DNA from: Lutibacter sp. A64
GTDB taxonomy: Bacteria > Bacteroidota > Bacteroidia > Flavobacteriales > Flavobacteriaceae
Reading direction: 5' to 3'
Length of the DNA: 64,000 nt
NCBI RefSeq assembly: GCF_022429565.1
Contig: NZ_CP092487.1
Span: forward strand, 1,025,001 to 1,089,000
In this document: positions 9,049 to 16,704 of the stretch, piece by piece
How the letters are laid out: each line of letters starts with the position of its first letter
How positions within the stretch are numbered: the stretch's first letter is position 1
Notes under the pieces: generated by a model
Databases searched by the model: none
The model's input: the letters and a program-made list of their open reading frames with translations, nothing else
Told to the model about the DNA's origin: nothing
Made by a program: the position numbers and the translations under genes

Positions 9049-9837
9049 TTAATAATTTACATTATTCCAACCATAAATAGCAATAGTAACTCCAGAGTTT
9101 TCTTCAATAACATTTTTTAAAAAATCATCAAGAATATTTTCTAAATTATAAAATTCTTCAATATTAGTATATCTAAAGTATTTTGAAGGATGATTCACCC
9201 AATGTCCATCAGAACTTTCTGGGTAAGGGATTCTCCCTTCTCCTTCAAATTCAAAAGTTGTAAAATTCGGTTTTTTTTCTAATATCGTTAAAAAATCTGT
9301 ATAAATTTCCGTGTTATTCGTATTTGTTCCACAAACATAGGCTAATGAATTTTCTGGAATTCTAAACGTTTTAGTGTACATTAATTTTGTAAAATTAGTT
9401 TCAAAAGGTTCAATAATTACTTTTTCTTCATTAATTTCTATTGAATAAGAATCTATGACGTCACCGTTTATAAAGGTTATTTTAGTTATGTTATCAGTAA
9501 GATCAATATAAGACATTGCAGATCCAATTGCAGTTAAGCATAATTCAGGAATAATTAATTCGTCAAACCTTATAATTAGTTCGTTTGCATTTGTAAATAC
9601 AGTTGTTGCAATGCCATAATTAATACACGGATAAATTTCTTCCGTAATTAATTTCAACTTTAATTGTGGTTCCTGTACCTCATTAATTGAATAAATTTCT
9701 TCAGGCATAAAATTTATATCTGAAGTAATACTATTTCCATTTATAAATTCAGAATATCTAGAATTAGTAGATATTTCGTTATTAGAATTACAGTTAAAAA
9801 TTAAAATTGATAGAAATATGAATAAACTATTTTTCAT
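9049..9837 (-). CDS. Lipoprotein, function unknown
   Basis: 262 residues with a short lipoprotein signal (MKNSLFIFLSILIFNC; cysteine at 16) followed by an Asn/Ser-rich stretch. The rest is a mixed alpha/beta secreted body without a recognisable domain; it has cysteines at about 72, 102 and 172 that could form disulphides. It starts 19 bases after the stop of the next upstream lipoprotein, so the two probably form an operon. No function is proposed. Confidence 0.55.
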   Translation of the reverse strand: MKNSLFIFLSILIFNCNSNNEISTNSRYSEFINGNSITSDINFMPEEIYSINEVQEPQLKLKLITEEIYPCINYGIATTVFTNANELIIRFDELIIPELCLTAIGSAMSYIDLTDNITKITFINGDVIDSYSIEINEEKVIIEPFETNFTKLMYTKTFRIPENSLAYVCGTNTNNTEIYTDFLTILEKKPNFTTFEFEGEGRIPYPESSDGHWVNHPSKYFRYTNIEEFYNLENILDDFLKNVIEENSGVTIAIYGWNNVNY

Positions 9838-9856
9838 TTTAAATATTTTAAAGAAA

Positions 9857-10138
9857 TTAATCTATAATTTTTAAATGTGACAATGGTATATTTATTAATT
9901 CTTGTGCACCTAGAATGTTATTTTTCTTTACAATTCTTACACTTATAGAATCAATAATTAGTGTTTCAGCTATTACAATTTCATCTTTTTGAAAACACAC
10001 ATCAGTAATACCTACAACTCCACCAACAACAACTCTATCGCAATATTTTTCGATTAAAATATATTCTAAAGAAATATCATCTTTTTTAGTACAAGCTATA
10101 AATGATAAAAATAAAAGTGAAAGCAAAAATAGTCTCAT
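9857..10138 (-). CDS. Small lipoprotein, function unknown
   Basis: A 93-residue protein with signal MRLFLLSLLFLSFIAC and TKKDD after the lipid cysteine, matching the flavobacterial K-(D/E)2 surface-export signature. The mature part is only about 78 residues, mainly predicted beta strands (IDSISVRIVKKN), with two cysteines at about 33 and 47. It heads a two-gene unit with the 262-residue lipoprotein behind it. No family recognised. Confidence 0.5.
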   Translation of the reverse strand: MRLFLLSLLFLSFIACTKKDDISLEYILIEKYCDRVVVGGVVGITDVCFQKDEIVIAETLIIDSISVRIVKKNNILGAQELINIPLSHLKIID

Positions 10139-10200
10139 AATTATTAGTTTTTATAAAAATCAATACTTTTCATTGCGTAAAGCACTGATTTTAAACGAAA

Positions 10201-11568
10201 TTAATTTTTATTAGAAAAGCTAAAATTATATCTTAAATGAACTCCACCACTATTAAAATCTATTTGTTGATATGTTAGTGGTTTTAACGAATATTTAAAA
10301 TAAGGCGCAATAATTATTGATTGGCGCTGCTTGTTAATTGGTAATTTTATACCAAATGAAACGTTTAAATAATTTGCAAAATTAAATGTACTAGAATTTG
10401 CTTCTGTAGTAACTTTAGAATTTGTTTGCACTAATTCATATTTTACAATATTATTACCTAAATAATCTTGAGTACTTATTTTAGACCTTCCGTTTACTAA
10501 ATAATTAGATTCAATAGTTTCTTTAATATAAGATGTTGAAGTTACTCCTGCAGCAACAAACAAATCTTTTGTAGCAACAGAAAAATTATAGGTTACATTT
10601 AAAGGAATTTCTATTCCTTTTATTATCGCTTCTTCAGTAATTAACTGACTATTGCTTTTAGCGCTAACAACATCTGAATATAAAGCCGTAGATTGACTTA
10701 AATTTAGTTTTTGATCTGCATAAAAAACACCGGTATTTACATCTAATTTAGATGAAATTGGAATTTCTACAGTTATACCACCTACAAAACCAATATTAGA
10801 ACTTCCATTGTCTTGATTGTAATCAAAAATTGGTGACACTTCCACTCCAAATTTCAATGCTTTTTTTGATGTTTTTTCTATAATTTCTTCAGCTTCTTCA
10901 AGTTTAGCTAGCAATTCTTCTTTAAATGCTAAAGTATCTTTTTTTAATTGAGTATTTATATAGTTTTTAGCAATATTTTCTGAATTAATAAGACTATCCG
11001 AAACTATAGTATTATTATTTAACTCAATATTTGAATTAGCTAAAGCATCATTATTTAATGAATTTTCAGGTGAAAATTCTGTACTATCCACTTTAATACT
11101 AATTGTATTTGGAGTAGCTGTTTTGGTATTTTTTGCAATAGCACTTTCTACTTTTTTAGTATTGTTTTTTAATGGTAAAGTATATTTTTTAGGAGCACTA
11201 ATTGAATCAACAACAGGTGTTTTTGAATTGTTATTTATACTATCAAAATCACTAGAAGTAATAAAAATAGCATTGTTAGTTTTTAAAGAATCTATTCGTA
11301 AAGAATCGTTTTTAGTATCTAAAATAATTTGAGGATTTTTATTGTTTTTAATAGTATAATCTTCATTAAATAAATAGGATCCTATTCCACCAGCTAAAAT
11401 AAAAATTAGCAGAAATGCCGCAATTTTCCAATAGAAAAATACGCGTTTTTTTTCATTCTTTACTTTAGCCTGTAACATATTCCAATGCTCAGGATTGTAA
11501 GGAATTTCATTATTATTTGAAACCTCTCTAATTTTATCACTTAATATTTTATCAAAATCATCTTTCAT
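10201..11568 (-). CDS. Putative anti-sigma factor fused to outer-membrane beta-barrel-like domain
   Basis: 455 residues in three parts: an N-terminal cytoplasmic segment (1-42, NPEHWNMLQAKV, as in Bacteroidota anti-sigma-like proteins), one transmembrane helix (about 46-66), a Ser/Thr/Asn/Lys-rich periplasmic linker (about 70-235) and a C-terminal porin-like domain with alternating strands (KFGVEVSPIF, GFVGGITVEIPI, IIAPYFKYSL) ending in an aromatic-rich strand HLRYNFSFS. It follows the ECF sigma gene by 41 bases. The likely role is to hold that sigma factor at the membrane and pass on an envelope signal. The anti-sigma role is inferred from gene order and topology. Confidence 0.65.
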   Translation of the reverse strand: MKDDFDKILSDKIREVSNNNEIPYNPEHWNMLQAKVKNEKKRVFFYWKIAAFLLIFILAGGIGSYLFNEDYTIKNNKNPQIILDTKNDSLRIDSLKTNNAIFITSSDFDSINNNSKTPVVDSISAPKKYTLPLKNNTKKVESAIAKNTKTATPNTISIKVDSTEFSPENSLNNDALANSNIELNNNTIVSDSLINSENIAKNYINTQLKKDTLAFKEELLAKLEEAEEIIEKTSKKALKFGVEVSPIFDYNQDNGSSNIGFVGGITVEIPISSKLDVNTGVFYADQKLNLSQSTALYSDVVSAKSNSQLITEEAIIKGIEIPLNVTYNFSVATKDLFVAAGVTSTSYIKETIESNYLVNGRSKISTQDYLGNNIVKYELVQTNSKVTTEANSSTFNFANYLNVSFGIKLPINKQRQSIIIAPYFKYSLKPLTYQQIDFNSGGVHLRYNFSFSNKN

Positions 11569-11609
11569 TTAAATCATTTTATCCTATATATTTTAGTTGT
11601 TTGTTAAGT

Positions 11610-12164
11610 TTAAAAATTTTCATTAATTAAAATTCTTAACTTTTTTTTTGCTCTTGTTAAAAACACTCTAGAAGTACTCTCTCCTATTTCTAGTTTATTA
11701 GCAATTTCTTGATGACTAAACCCTTGTATTTCATATAAATTAAAAACCATTCTGTGCATTTCTGGCAATTGATCTAACAGTTTTAAAATATCTTTAATTG
11801 TTAAATCTTCAATTATATTACTATCCGCATATACAGTTTCTTCATTATCTATTTCTAAATGATAATAATGTTTTAAATTTTTACGATAGCTATCAATTGC
11901 TGTATTAATTAATATACGCCTTAACCAATTTTTAAAAGGAATACTACTACTATATCCATTTTTTTTAATTGAGGAGAAAATTTTTAAAAAGCTATCATTC
12001 AAAATACTTACGGCATCATCATTAGAATATGTATATAGCCTACAAATACTTAGAGCATATCCGTAAAAATGCTTGTATAACATCTCTTGGTGCAATACAT
12101 TACCTTTTTTACATTCGGCTATAATTTTTTCTAAATTATTTTTTGTAGCTACTTCTTCTTTCAA
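11610..12164 (-). CDS. RNA polymerase ECF sigma factor
   Basis: A 184-residue sigma-70 family factor of the extracytoplasmic-function group. Region 2 is at about 30-95 (MLYKHFYGYALSICRLYTYSNDDAVSILNDSFLKIF; FKNWLRRILINTAIDSYRK) and region 4 at about 125-178 (LPEMHRMVFNLYEIQGFSHQEIANKLEIGESTSRVFLTRAKKKL). The start is a TTG. It should direct RNA polymerase to a small regulon controlled by its membrane partner downstream; the surrounding lipoprotein genes are natural candidates, but that is inference. Confidence 0.92.
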   Translation of the reverse strand: MKEEVATKNNLEKIIAECKKGNVLHQEMLYKHFYGYALSICRLYTYSNDDAVSILNDSFLKIFSSIKKNGYSSSIPFKNWLRRILINTAIDSYRKNLKHYYHLEIDNEETVYADSNIIEDLTIKDILKLLDQLPEMHRMVFNLYEIQGFSHQEIANKLEIGESTSRVFLTRAKKKLRILINENF

Positions 12165-12222
12165 ATTAAATCAACTTAACGTGTTGTATAAGTTTATTTG
12201 ATGCTATTAGTGTTTTTATATT

Positions 12223-12645
12223 TTAATTTTCCGATTGAGTAATTATTATTCTATCAAAATAATTTCCTGCTTGTAAACCAATAAACAGTATTCTTTCAGA
12301 GTTTGTTTCATTTTTATTCATTTCTATATGAATTTCAGTTGCATTTTTTCTTTCAATTTTAAATTCAGACTCCTCTATTATAAAATTGCTTGCGCTTGTG
12401 TCAATTTCATTCATATCAAAATTTGAATCATCATTTAAAGTAACCATATCAATCCACCACCATTCTCCTTCAGTAGTAATAACAATTGAGTTTTTATCTG
12501 AAGAAAATTCCACTGTTTTTTGAGATAATTTAATATTGTCATCCCAAAGTCCTATTGATTCTTTAGAGTCAGAATTACAACAAGATAGACTTAAAATAAT
12601 AATACTTAATAAGCCAATTCTTTTAATATTTTTTAACGCTTTCAT
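12223..12645 (-). CDS. Small lipoprotein with BACON-like domain
   Basis: 140 residues. An N-terminal signal (GLLSIIILSLSCCNS) suggests lipidation. The body reads like one BACON-type immunoglobulin-fold domain of Bacteroidota surface proteins: VEFSSDKNSIVITTEGEWWWI at the start and DRIIITQSE at the very end, the latter being the usual closing strand. BACON domains often accompany glycan-binding proteins, but no glycan genes are adjacent. It sits 58 bases upstream of the sigma-factor gene on the same strand. Confidence 0.6.
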   Translation of the reverse strand: MKALKNIKRIGLLSIIILSLSCCNSDSKESIGLWDDNIKLSQKTVEFSSDKNSIVITTEGEWWWIDMVTLNDDSNFDMNEIDTSASNFIIEESEFKIERKNATEIHIEMNKNETNSERILFIGLQAGNYFDRIIITQSEN

Positions 12646-12721
12646 CTTTTATTATTTTATTTAAAACCGTTTTTAGCTATGTTAAATTACACACAACTAA
12701 CTTTAAAATTTCAACTAAGCT

Positions 12722-13246
12722 TTAGTTATTACTTTCAATAATTATATCAGCAGTATTTGTTGAATTATTGCCGGTAAAAATATTATAGGTGCAATTATCT
12801 TTATAATTATTTTCACCTATTAAATCTTTTAAATTTATTGAGATTGTTTCAGTTATTAAAGCTTCACAATTATCATTATTAGCATTGTGAATGATTAACA
12901 AATTCATAAAACAGGGAGGGTCTGTATAAACAATACCATCCCATATTACTTCAAAGCTATGTTGTTTACAACCACCACTATATGAAATACTCAATTCTAT
13001 TATATCGTCAATCCTATTTGCTTTATTAATTTCAAATAAGTCTGAAGTTTCAATATTACTTAAACGACTCGTTGTTAAAGTGTTAAATACTTCAGAATTA
13101 ATCCTTAATAATACCGGAGATGCAAAAGACAACTCATCAAAATTATTGCTATAAGTAAGATTATCGTTTTCGTCTAAAGCACTGCATGAATATAAAACAA
13201 AAGAAACAATTGTTAGATATAAATAAAAGTGAATCTTATTTTTCAT
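12722..13246 (-). CDS. Lipoprotein, function unknown
   Basis: 174 residues with a lipoprotein signal (YLTIVSFVLYSC, SALDENDN after the cysteine). Several cysteines in the mature part (about 93, 106, 127, 152) suggest disulphides. The closing segment NSTNTADIIIESN is predicted beta. The start codon lies 1-2 bases from the stop of the preceding 148-residue lipoprotein gene, so they are translationally linked. No domain recognised. Confidence 0.55.
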   Translation of the reverse strand: MKNKIHFYLYLTIVSFVLYSCSALDENDNLTYSNNFDELSFASPVLLRINSEVFNTLTTSRLSNIETSDLFEINKANRIDDIIELSISYSGGCKQHSFEVIWDGIVYTDPPCFMNLLIIHNANNDNCEALITETISINLKDLIGENNYKDNCTYNIFTGNNSTNTADIIIESNN

Positions 13247-13247
13247 A

Positions 13248-13694
13248 TTAGTTTAGGTCTATTTTTACCTGAATAATTCCTGTAGTATCATCTTCTTCAT
13301 ATTCATAATCTTCAACTTCAAAAGTTGCAACTTCAAAATATGTACAAGAATCTGAAGTTACTTGATCCATATCTAATTTAAAAACGACAGAAATTTCAGG
13401 ACTTAATTCTATTGTATAGGTTTTAGGCTCTAGCTCCCAACCTATTTGATATAATGATAAAATATATTTTTCATTGTAAAAAACTAATTCAAAATTAACT
13501 TCTGTATCAGTATCATCATATATTTTTAAAGCTTCTTCTGTAAAAGCCTCATCCAAAAATAAATTTTCTAATGTTGTTGCATCAACTAAATCAAAATTAA
13601 ATTGACGTGGAGGAGTATAACAATCTTCGTTATCACCTAAATCGCACGAAATAGTCGAAAATAAAATTACAATTAATAATAAAGTTTTTTTCAT
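13248..13694 (-). CDS. Small acidic lipoprotein, function unknown
   Basis: 148 residues with a clear type II signal (MKKTLLLIVILFSTISC) and a strongly acidic mature part ending in a run of Glu/Asp (FEVEDYEYEEDDT) before a last beta strand IIQVKID. Probably a beta-sandwich surface protein, like many small flavobacterial lipoproteins. It is the first gene of a pair with the 174-residue lipoprotein. A GTGTAGCGTTTTGCT sequence lies about 80 bases upstream and is nearly repeated at 9011-9026. Confidence 0.55.
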   Translation of the reverse strand: MKKTLLLIVILFSTISCDLGDNEDCYTPPRQFNFDLVDATTLENLFLDEAFTEEALKIYDDTDTEVNFELVFYNEKYILSLYQIGWELEPKTYTIELSPEISVVFKLDMDQVTSDSCTYFEVATFEVEDYEYEEDDTTGIIQVKIDLN

Positions 13695-13795
13695 TTTTAA
13701 ATCTTTTAATGTTTATAAATTATTATAACAAAAAGTATTAATTTGTTACAACCTCAATACGTACATTAAAAGCAAAACGCTACACTAAAAACCTT

Positions 13796-14350
13796 TTATT
13801 TTAAAATTAATTGGTCTAGTAGATTTCTAACCTTAGTGCTATTCCAATCTGCAGCTCCCGTTTTAGAAATTAAAATTTTTCCTTCTTTATCTATTAAATA
13901 AGTAGCAGGAATACTATTGGTTTCTGTAAATTTTGAAGGTGGTGCATTTACTGAATTATAACTAGGAAGATTGTACTCATTTTTCAAGTAAAATTCCTCT
14001 ACTGTTTCCCAATTTTCATTGGTAACAAATACAAAGGCTACTTTATCTTTATAATCGTTATACAACTCTTGTATCATAGGCATTTCTGCTCTACAAGGTG
14101 GACACCAAGTTGCCCAAAAGTTAACAAAAACTACTTTATCTTCAAGTTCTTTAAAGTTTATACTTGTTGTATTTAAGCCATTTAATTGCCAATTGTAGGT
14201 GTCTATTTTCTCAGTAGTTTCAGTGTCTATTGAAGGTGAAAAAGCAACTTGTCTCATAAACCATTCACGAGAAGGAGGATATAATATAAGTGCAATTGCT
14301 AAAATAAATATTATATTTGAAATAGACTTTTTGTTTAATTTGAATTTCAT
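13796..14350 (-). CDS. TlpA-like membrane-anchored thiol:disulphide oxidoreductase
   Basis: 184 residues with an N-terminal membrane anchor (about 10-28) and a periplasmic thioredoxin-fold domain. The active site is FWATWCPPCRAEMP, and the cis-proline loop is NSIPATYLID. TlpA/ResA-type proteins reduce disulphides in the periplasm, often in cytochrome c or copper-site assembly, but no such genes are next door. Family call is firm, partner protein unknown. Confidence 0.88.
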   Translation of the reverse strand: MKFKLNKKSISNIIFILAIALILYPPSREWFMRQVAFSPSIDTETTEKIDTYNWQLNGLNTTSINFKELEDKVVFVNFWATWCPPCRAEMPMIQELYNDYKDKVAFVFVTNENWETVEEFYLKNEYNLPSYNSVNAPPSKFTETNSIPATYLIDKEGKILISKTGAADWNSTKVRNLLDQLILK

Positions 14351-14425
14351 AAGTTGCTATTTATTATTTTGATTAAGGTTTTATAATTTGTTGTAATTTA
14401 TATTAAAACCTTACATTTTAATTTA

Positions 14426-14544
14426 AAAAGAGGCTTTTAAGCATTATTGCTGTTGTAAATAATATTTAAATTATTTTCACATACTTCTGCTAAAATACTT
14501 AGCATTTAATTAGAAGTAAAACAATGTGTTTAAAAGCCTCTTTT
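14426..14544 (-). terminator. Terminator-like inverted repeat with structured 89-base loop
   Basis: Perfect 15-base arms (AAAAGAGGCTTTTAA at 14426-14440 and its complement at 14530-14544) begin 11 bases behind the prohibitin-family gene and, read on the minus strand, end in a T run. Each arm alone is also nearly self-complementary. The loop holds TGCTAA/TTAGCA nested in ACTTC/GAAGT, and AAATAAT/ATTATTT. The same plan is seen behind purA (5308-5458). It also covers the upstream region of the TlpA-like gene. Confidence 0.5.
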
Positions 14545-14555
14545 AAGCTTGCGCA

Positions 14556-15383
14556 TTATTGATTTCCTAAAATAATAGGCATTCCATCTTTTCCACTTCC
14601 AATAACAATTACTTTGCTATTTGGAGAGTTAGATAATTGCATTGTTGCTTCAATACCTTTGTCTCGTAAAATTTGATCATTTAAAGATGCACTTAAAATA
14701 CGGTTTGCATCTGCTTTACCTTGAGCTTCAATTCTTACTTTTTCAGCTTCTTTTTCTGCAGTTACTAATCTAAATTCATATTCTAAAGATTCTTGTTCTT
14801 GTTTTAATTTACGTTCAATCGCATCTTTAATTGTAGGTGGTAAAGTAACATCACGTACTAAAACTTCATTTAATTGAATATGTTGATCTTTTAAAATTAT
14901 TTTAGTTTCTTCAAAAATTTCATTCTGAATTACGTCTCTTTTACTTGAATATAATTGTTCTGGAGTATAACGTCCAACTACACTTCTAGCTGCTGAACGT
15001 AAAGCTGGTTTAATAATACGTTCTAAATAGTTTTCTCCAATTTGTTGATGTAATTTTCCTAATTCAGTTGCTTTTGGTAAATACCACGTAGATGTTTCTA
15101 ATAAAATATCTAAACCGTTAGATGAAAGTACTTTCATTTTTTCTGAAAGTTCTTGTTGACGTACTTCGTAAACATAAACTTCGTTCCAAGGAGCTACTAA
15201 ATGAAATCCTTCACCCAATGGAGGCTGATCTGTTACTACCCCTCCATCAAAACGTTTCCATAAAACTCCTGCTTCACCAGAATCTAAGGTTACAGTTGAT
15301 TTAGATAAAAATATAATTACTATAATCCCAATAAAAATCAAGGGCATTAAGGTTTTTGGTAATTGCAATTGTCCGTTACTCAT
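14556..15383 (-). CDS. Prohibitin/SPFH-domain membrane protein
   Basis: 275 residues: one N-terminal transmembrane helix (about 10-28), then a band-7/SPFH domain (about 29-190; VLWKRFDGGVV, GFHLVAPWNEVYVYEVRQQ, RDVTLPPTIKDAIERK) and a charged coiled coil (about 190-240; QEQESLEYEFRLVTAEKEAEKVRIEA). Such proteins form large ring or microdomain assemblies in the inner membrane and act as scaffolds for proteases such as FtsH. It stands alone here between the efflux operon and the TlpA-like gene. Confidence 0.9.
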   Translation of the reverse strand: MSNGQLQLPKTLMPLIFIGIIVIIFLSKSTVTLDSGEAGVLWKRFDGGVVTDQPPLGEGFHLVAPWNEVYVYEVRQQELSEKMKVLSSNGLDILLETSTWYLPKATELGKLHQQIGENYLERIIKPALRSAARSVVGRYTPEQLYSSKRDVIQNEIFEETKIILKDQHIQLNEVLVRDVTLPPTIKDAIERKLKQEQESLEYEFRLVTAEKEAEKVRIEAQGKADANRILSASLNDQILRDKGIEATMQLSNSPNSKVIVIGSGKDGMPIILGNQ

Positions 15384-15472
15384 GTTTAGTCATTTTTAAG
15401 TTTAATTACAAAAATACAAAACAGAATTTATATAAATTCTGATTTAAGTTTTATTTAACATCTATCTATTAT

Positions 15473-16612
15473 CTAAGCTTCATCTAAAGGAATAAAAGCT
15501 CCTTTTATTAAAATTTGCCTATTATCTAAAATGTCATTAGAGTCAATTATTTCAACCCAATCTTCATTTTTAGAACCAATCTTTACAGGAAGCTTTTCAA
15601 AATTATAAACATCGTTATCTTTTGAATTTAGAACAAGTATAAAATAATGTTCACCTTCCTCTAATAAAGCAGTTACTGGCAATGCATTTTTTTTTAATAA
15701 ATGTGTAATAATTTCTGCTTCCACAAACATACCAACTAAAAATTGCTCTGATTCATCTTCTAAATGTCCATGCACTTTAACTGTTCGTTTTGTTTCATCT
15801 ATAGATTTCCCTATTAAATGAACTTTAGCTTTATATGCTTTTTCAGAATTTTCTGGTGTTTTAAATAATATATTTTGACCTTCTTTAACTTTTAAAACAT
15901 CTTTTTCAAAAACAATTAATTCTAAATGCTTATGTTCAGTATTTACAATTTCTAGAATAACATCTGATGCATTCATAAACATTCCAACACCAGAATTTAA
16001 CTGAGAAATACTTCCTGAAATTGGCGCATACATTGAAATTACCGATGTAAATTTACCTGCTTTTACATTTTCAGTATTAATATTCATCAATCTTAATTTT
16101 TGTTCTAAAGAATTAAAATGTGCAACGGAACTTTTATAATCACTTTCGGCTTTTAGATAATTTTTTTGTGAAGTAATTTTCTCTTCAAACAATGTTTTCT
16201 GACGCACATACTCGTTTTTCAAATACTTTAACTGCTCAAAAATTTCTAAATAATTTTGTTGAATTTCAATAAAATCTGGATTTTGAAGCGTTAATACTAA
16301 TTGACCTTTTTTTACTTTATCTCCAATTAAAAGAGGTAATGTTTTAATAAAACCCTCCATAATTGCACTTACCTTTGCTTTTCCAGAAGGTGGAACATCT
16401 ATAAAACCATTAGTAACAACTCCTTCAGAAAAAGGTTGTAAAGTAATACTTCCCAATTCCATTTTAGAATTAGAAAATTGAGCTTGTGTAACAGTTACTT
16501 GAGCAGTATCTTCTTTAGATTCTATTATTTGTTCTTCTTTTTTTGAAGTAGAACACGCACTTATTAGTAATGTTAAAACCAATACTAATTTATATATATT
16601 AAATATTTTCAT
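15473..16612 (-). CDS. czcB: RND efflux periplasmic adaptor lipoprotein (CzcB/CusB type)
   Basis: 379 residues, a membrane-fusion protein linking the inner-membrane pump to the outer-membrane channel. It has a lipoprotein signal (LVLTLLISAC), then barrel-sandwich and alpha-hairpin domains: AIMEGFIKTLPLLIGDKVKKGQLVLTLQNP, a coiled coil at about 125-190, SMYAPISGSISQLNSGVGMF, and a beta-barrel at about 215-300. It is the last gene of the metal-efflux operon, 92 bases behind the pump gene. The exact metal is not readable from sequence. Confidence 0.9.
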   Translation of the reverse strand: MKIFNIYKLVLVLTLLISACSTSKKEEQIIESKEDTAQVTVTQAQFSNSKMELGSITLQPFSEGVVTNGFIDVPPSGKAKVSAIMEGFIKTLPLLIGDKVKKGQLVLTLQNPDFIEIQQNYLEIFEQLKYLKNEYVRQKTLFEEKITSQKNYLKAESDYKSSVAHFNSLEQKLRLMNINTENVKAGKFTSVISMYAPISGSISQLNSGVGMFMNASDVILEIVNTEHKHLELIVFEKDVLKVKEGQNILFKTPENSEKAYKAKVHLIGKSIDETKRTVKVHGHLEDESEQFLVGMFVEAEIITHLLKKNALPVTALLEEGEHYFILVLNSKDNDVYNFEKLPVKIGSKNEDWVEIIDSNDILDNRQILIKGAFIPLDEA

Positions 16613-16704
16613 GTGTATATTTTATTTTTTATTAAAGGTCACATGCTGTTCGCTATTTGTCATTCTGTTCAATAATAAACTCTTTAGCATGCTCTTTTTA
16701 TTTT

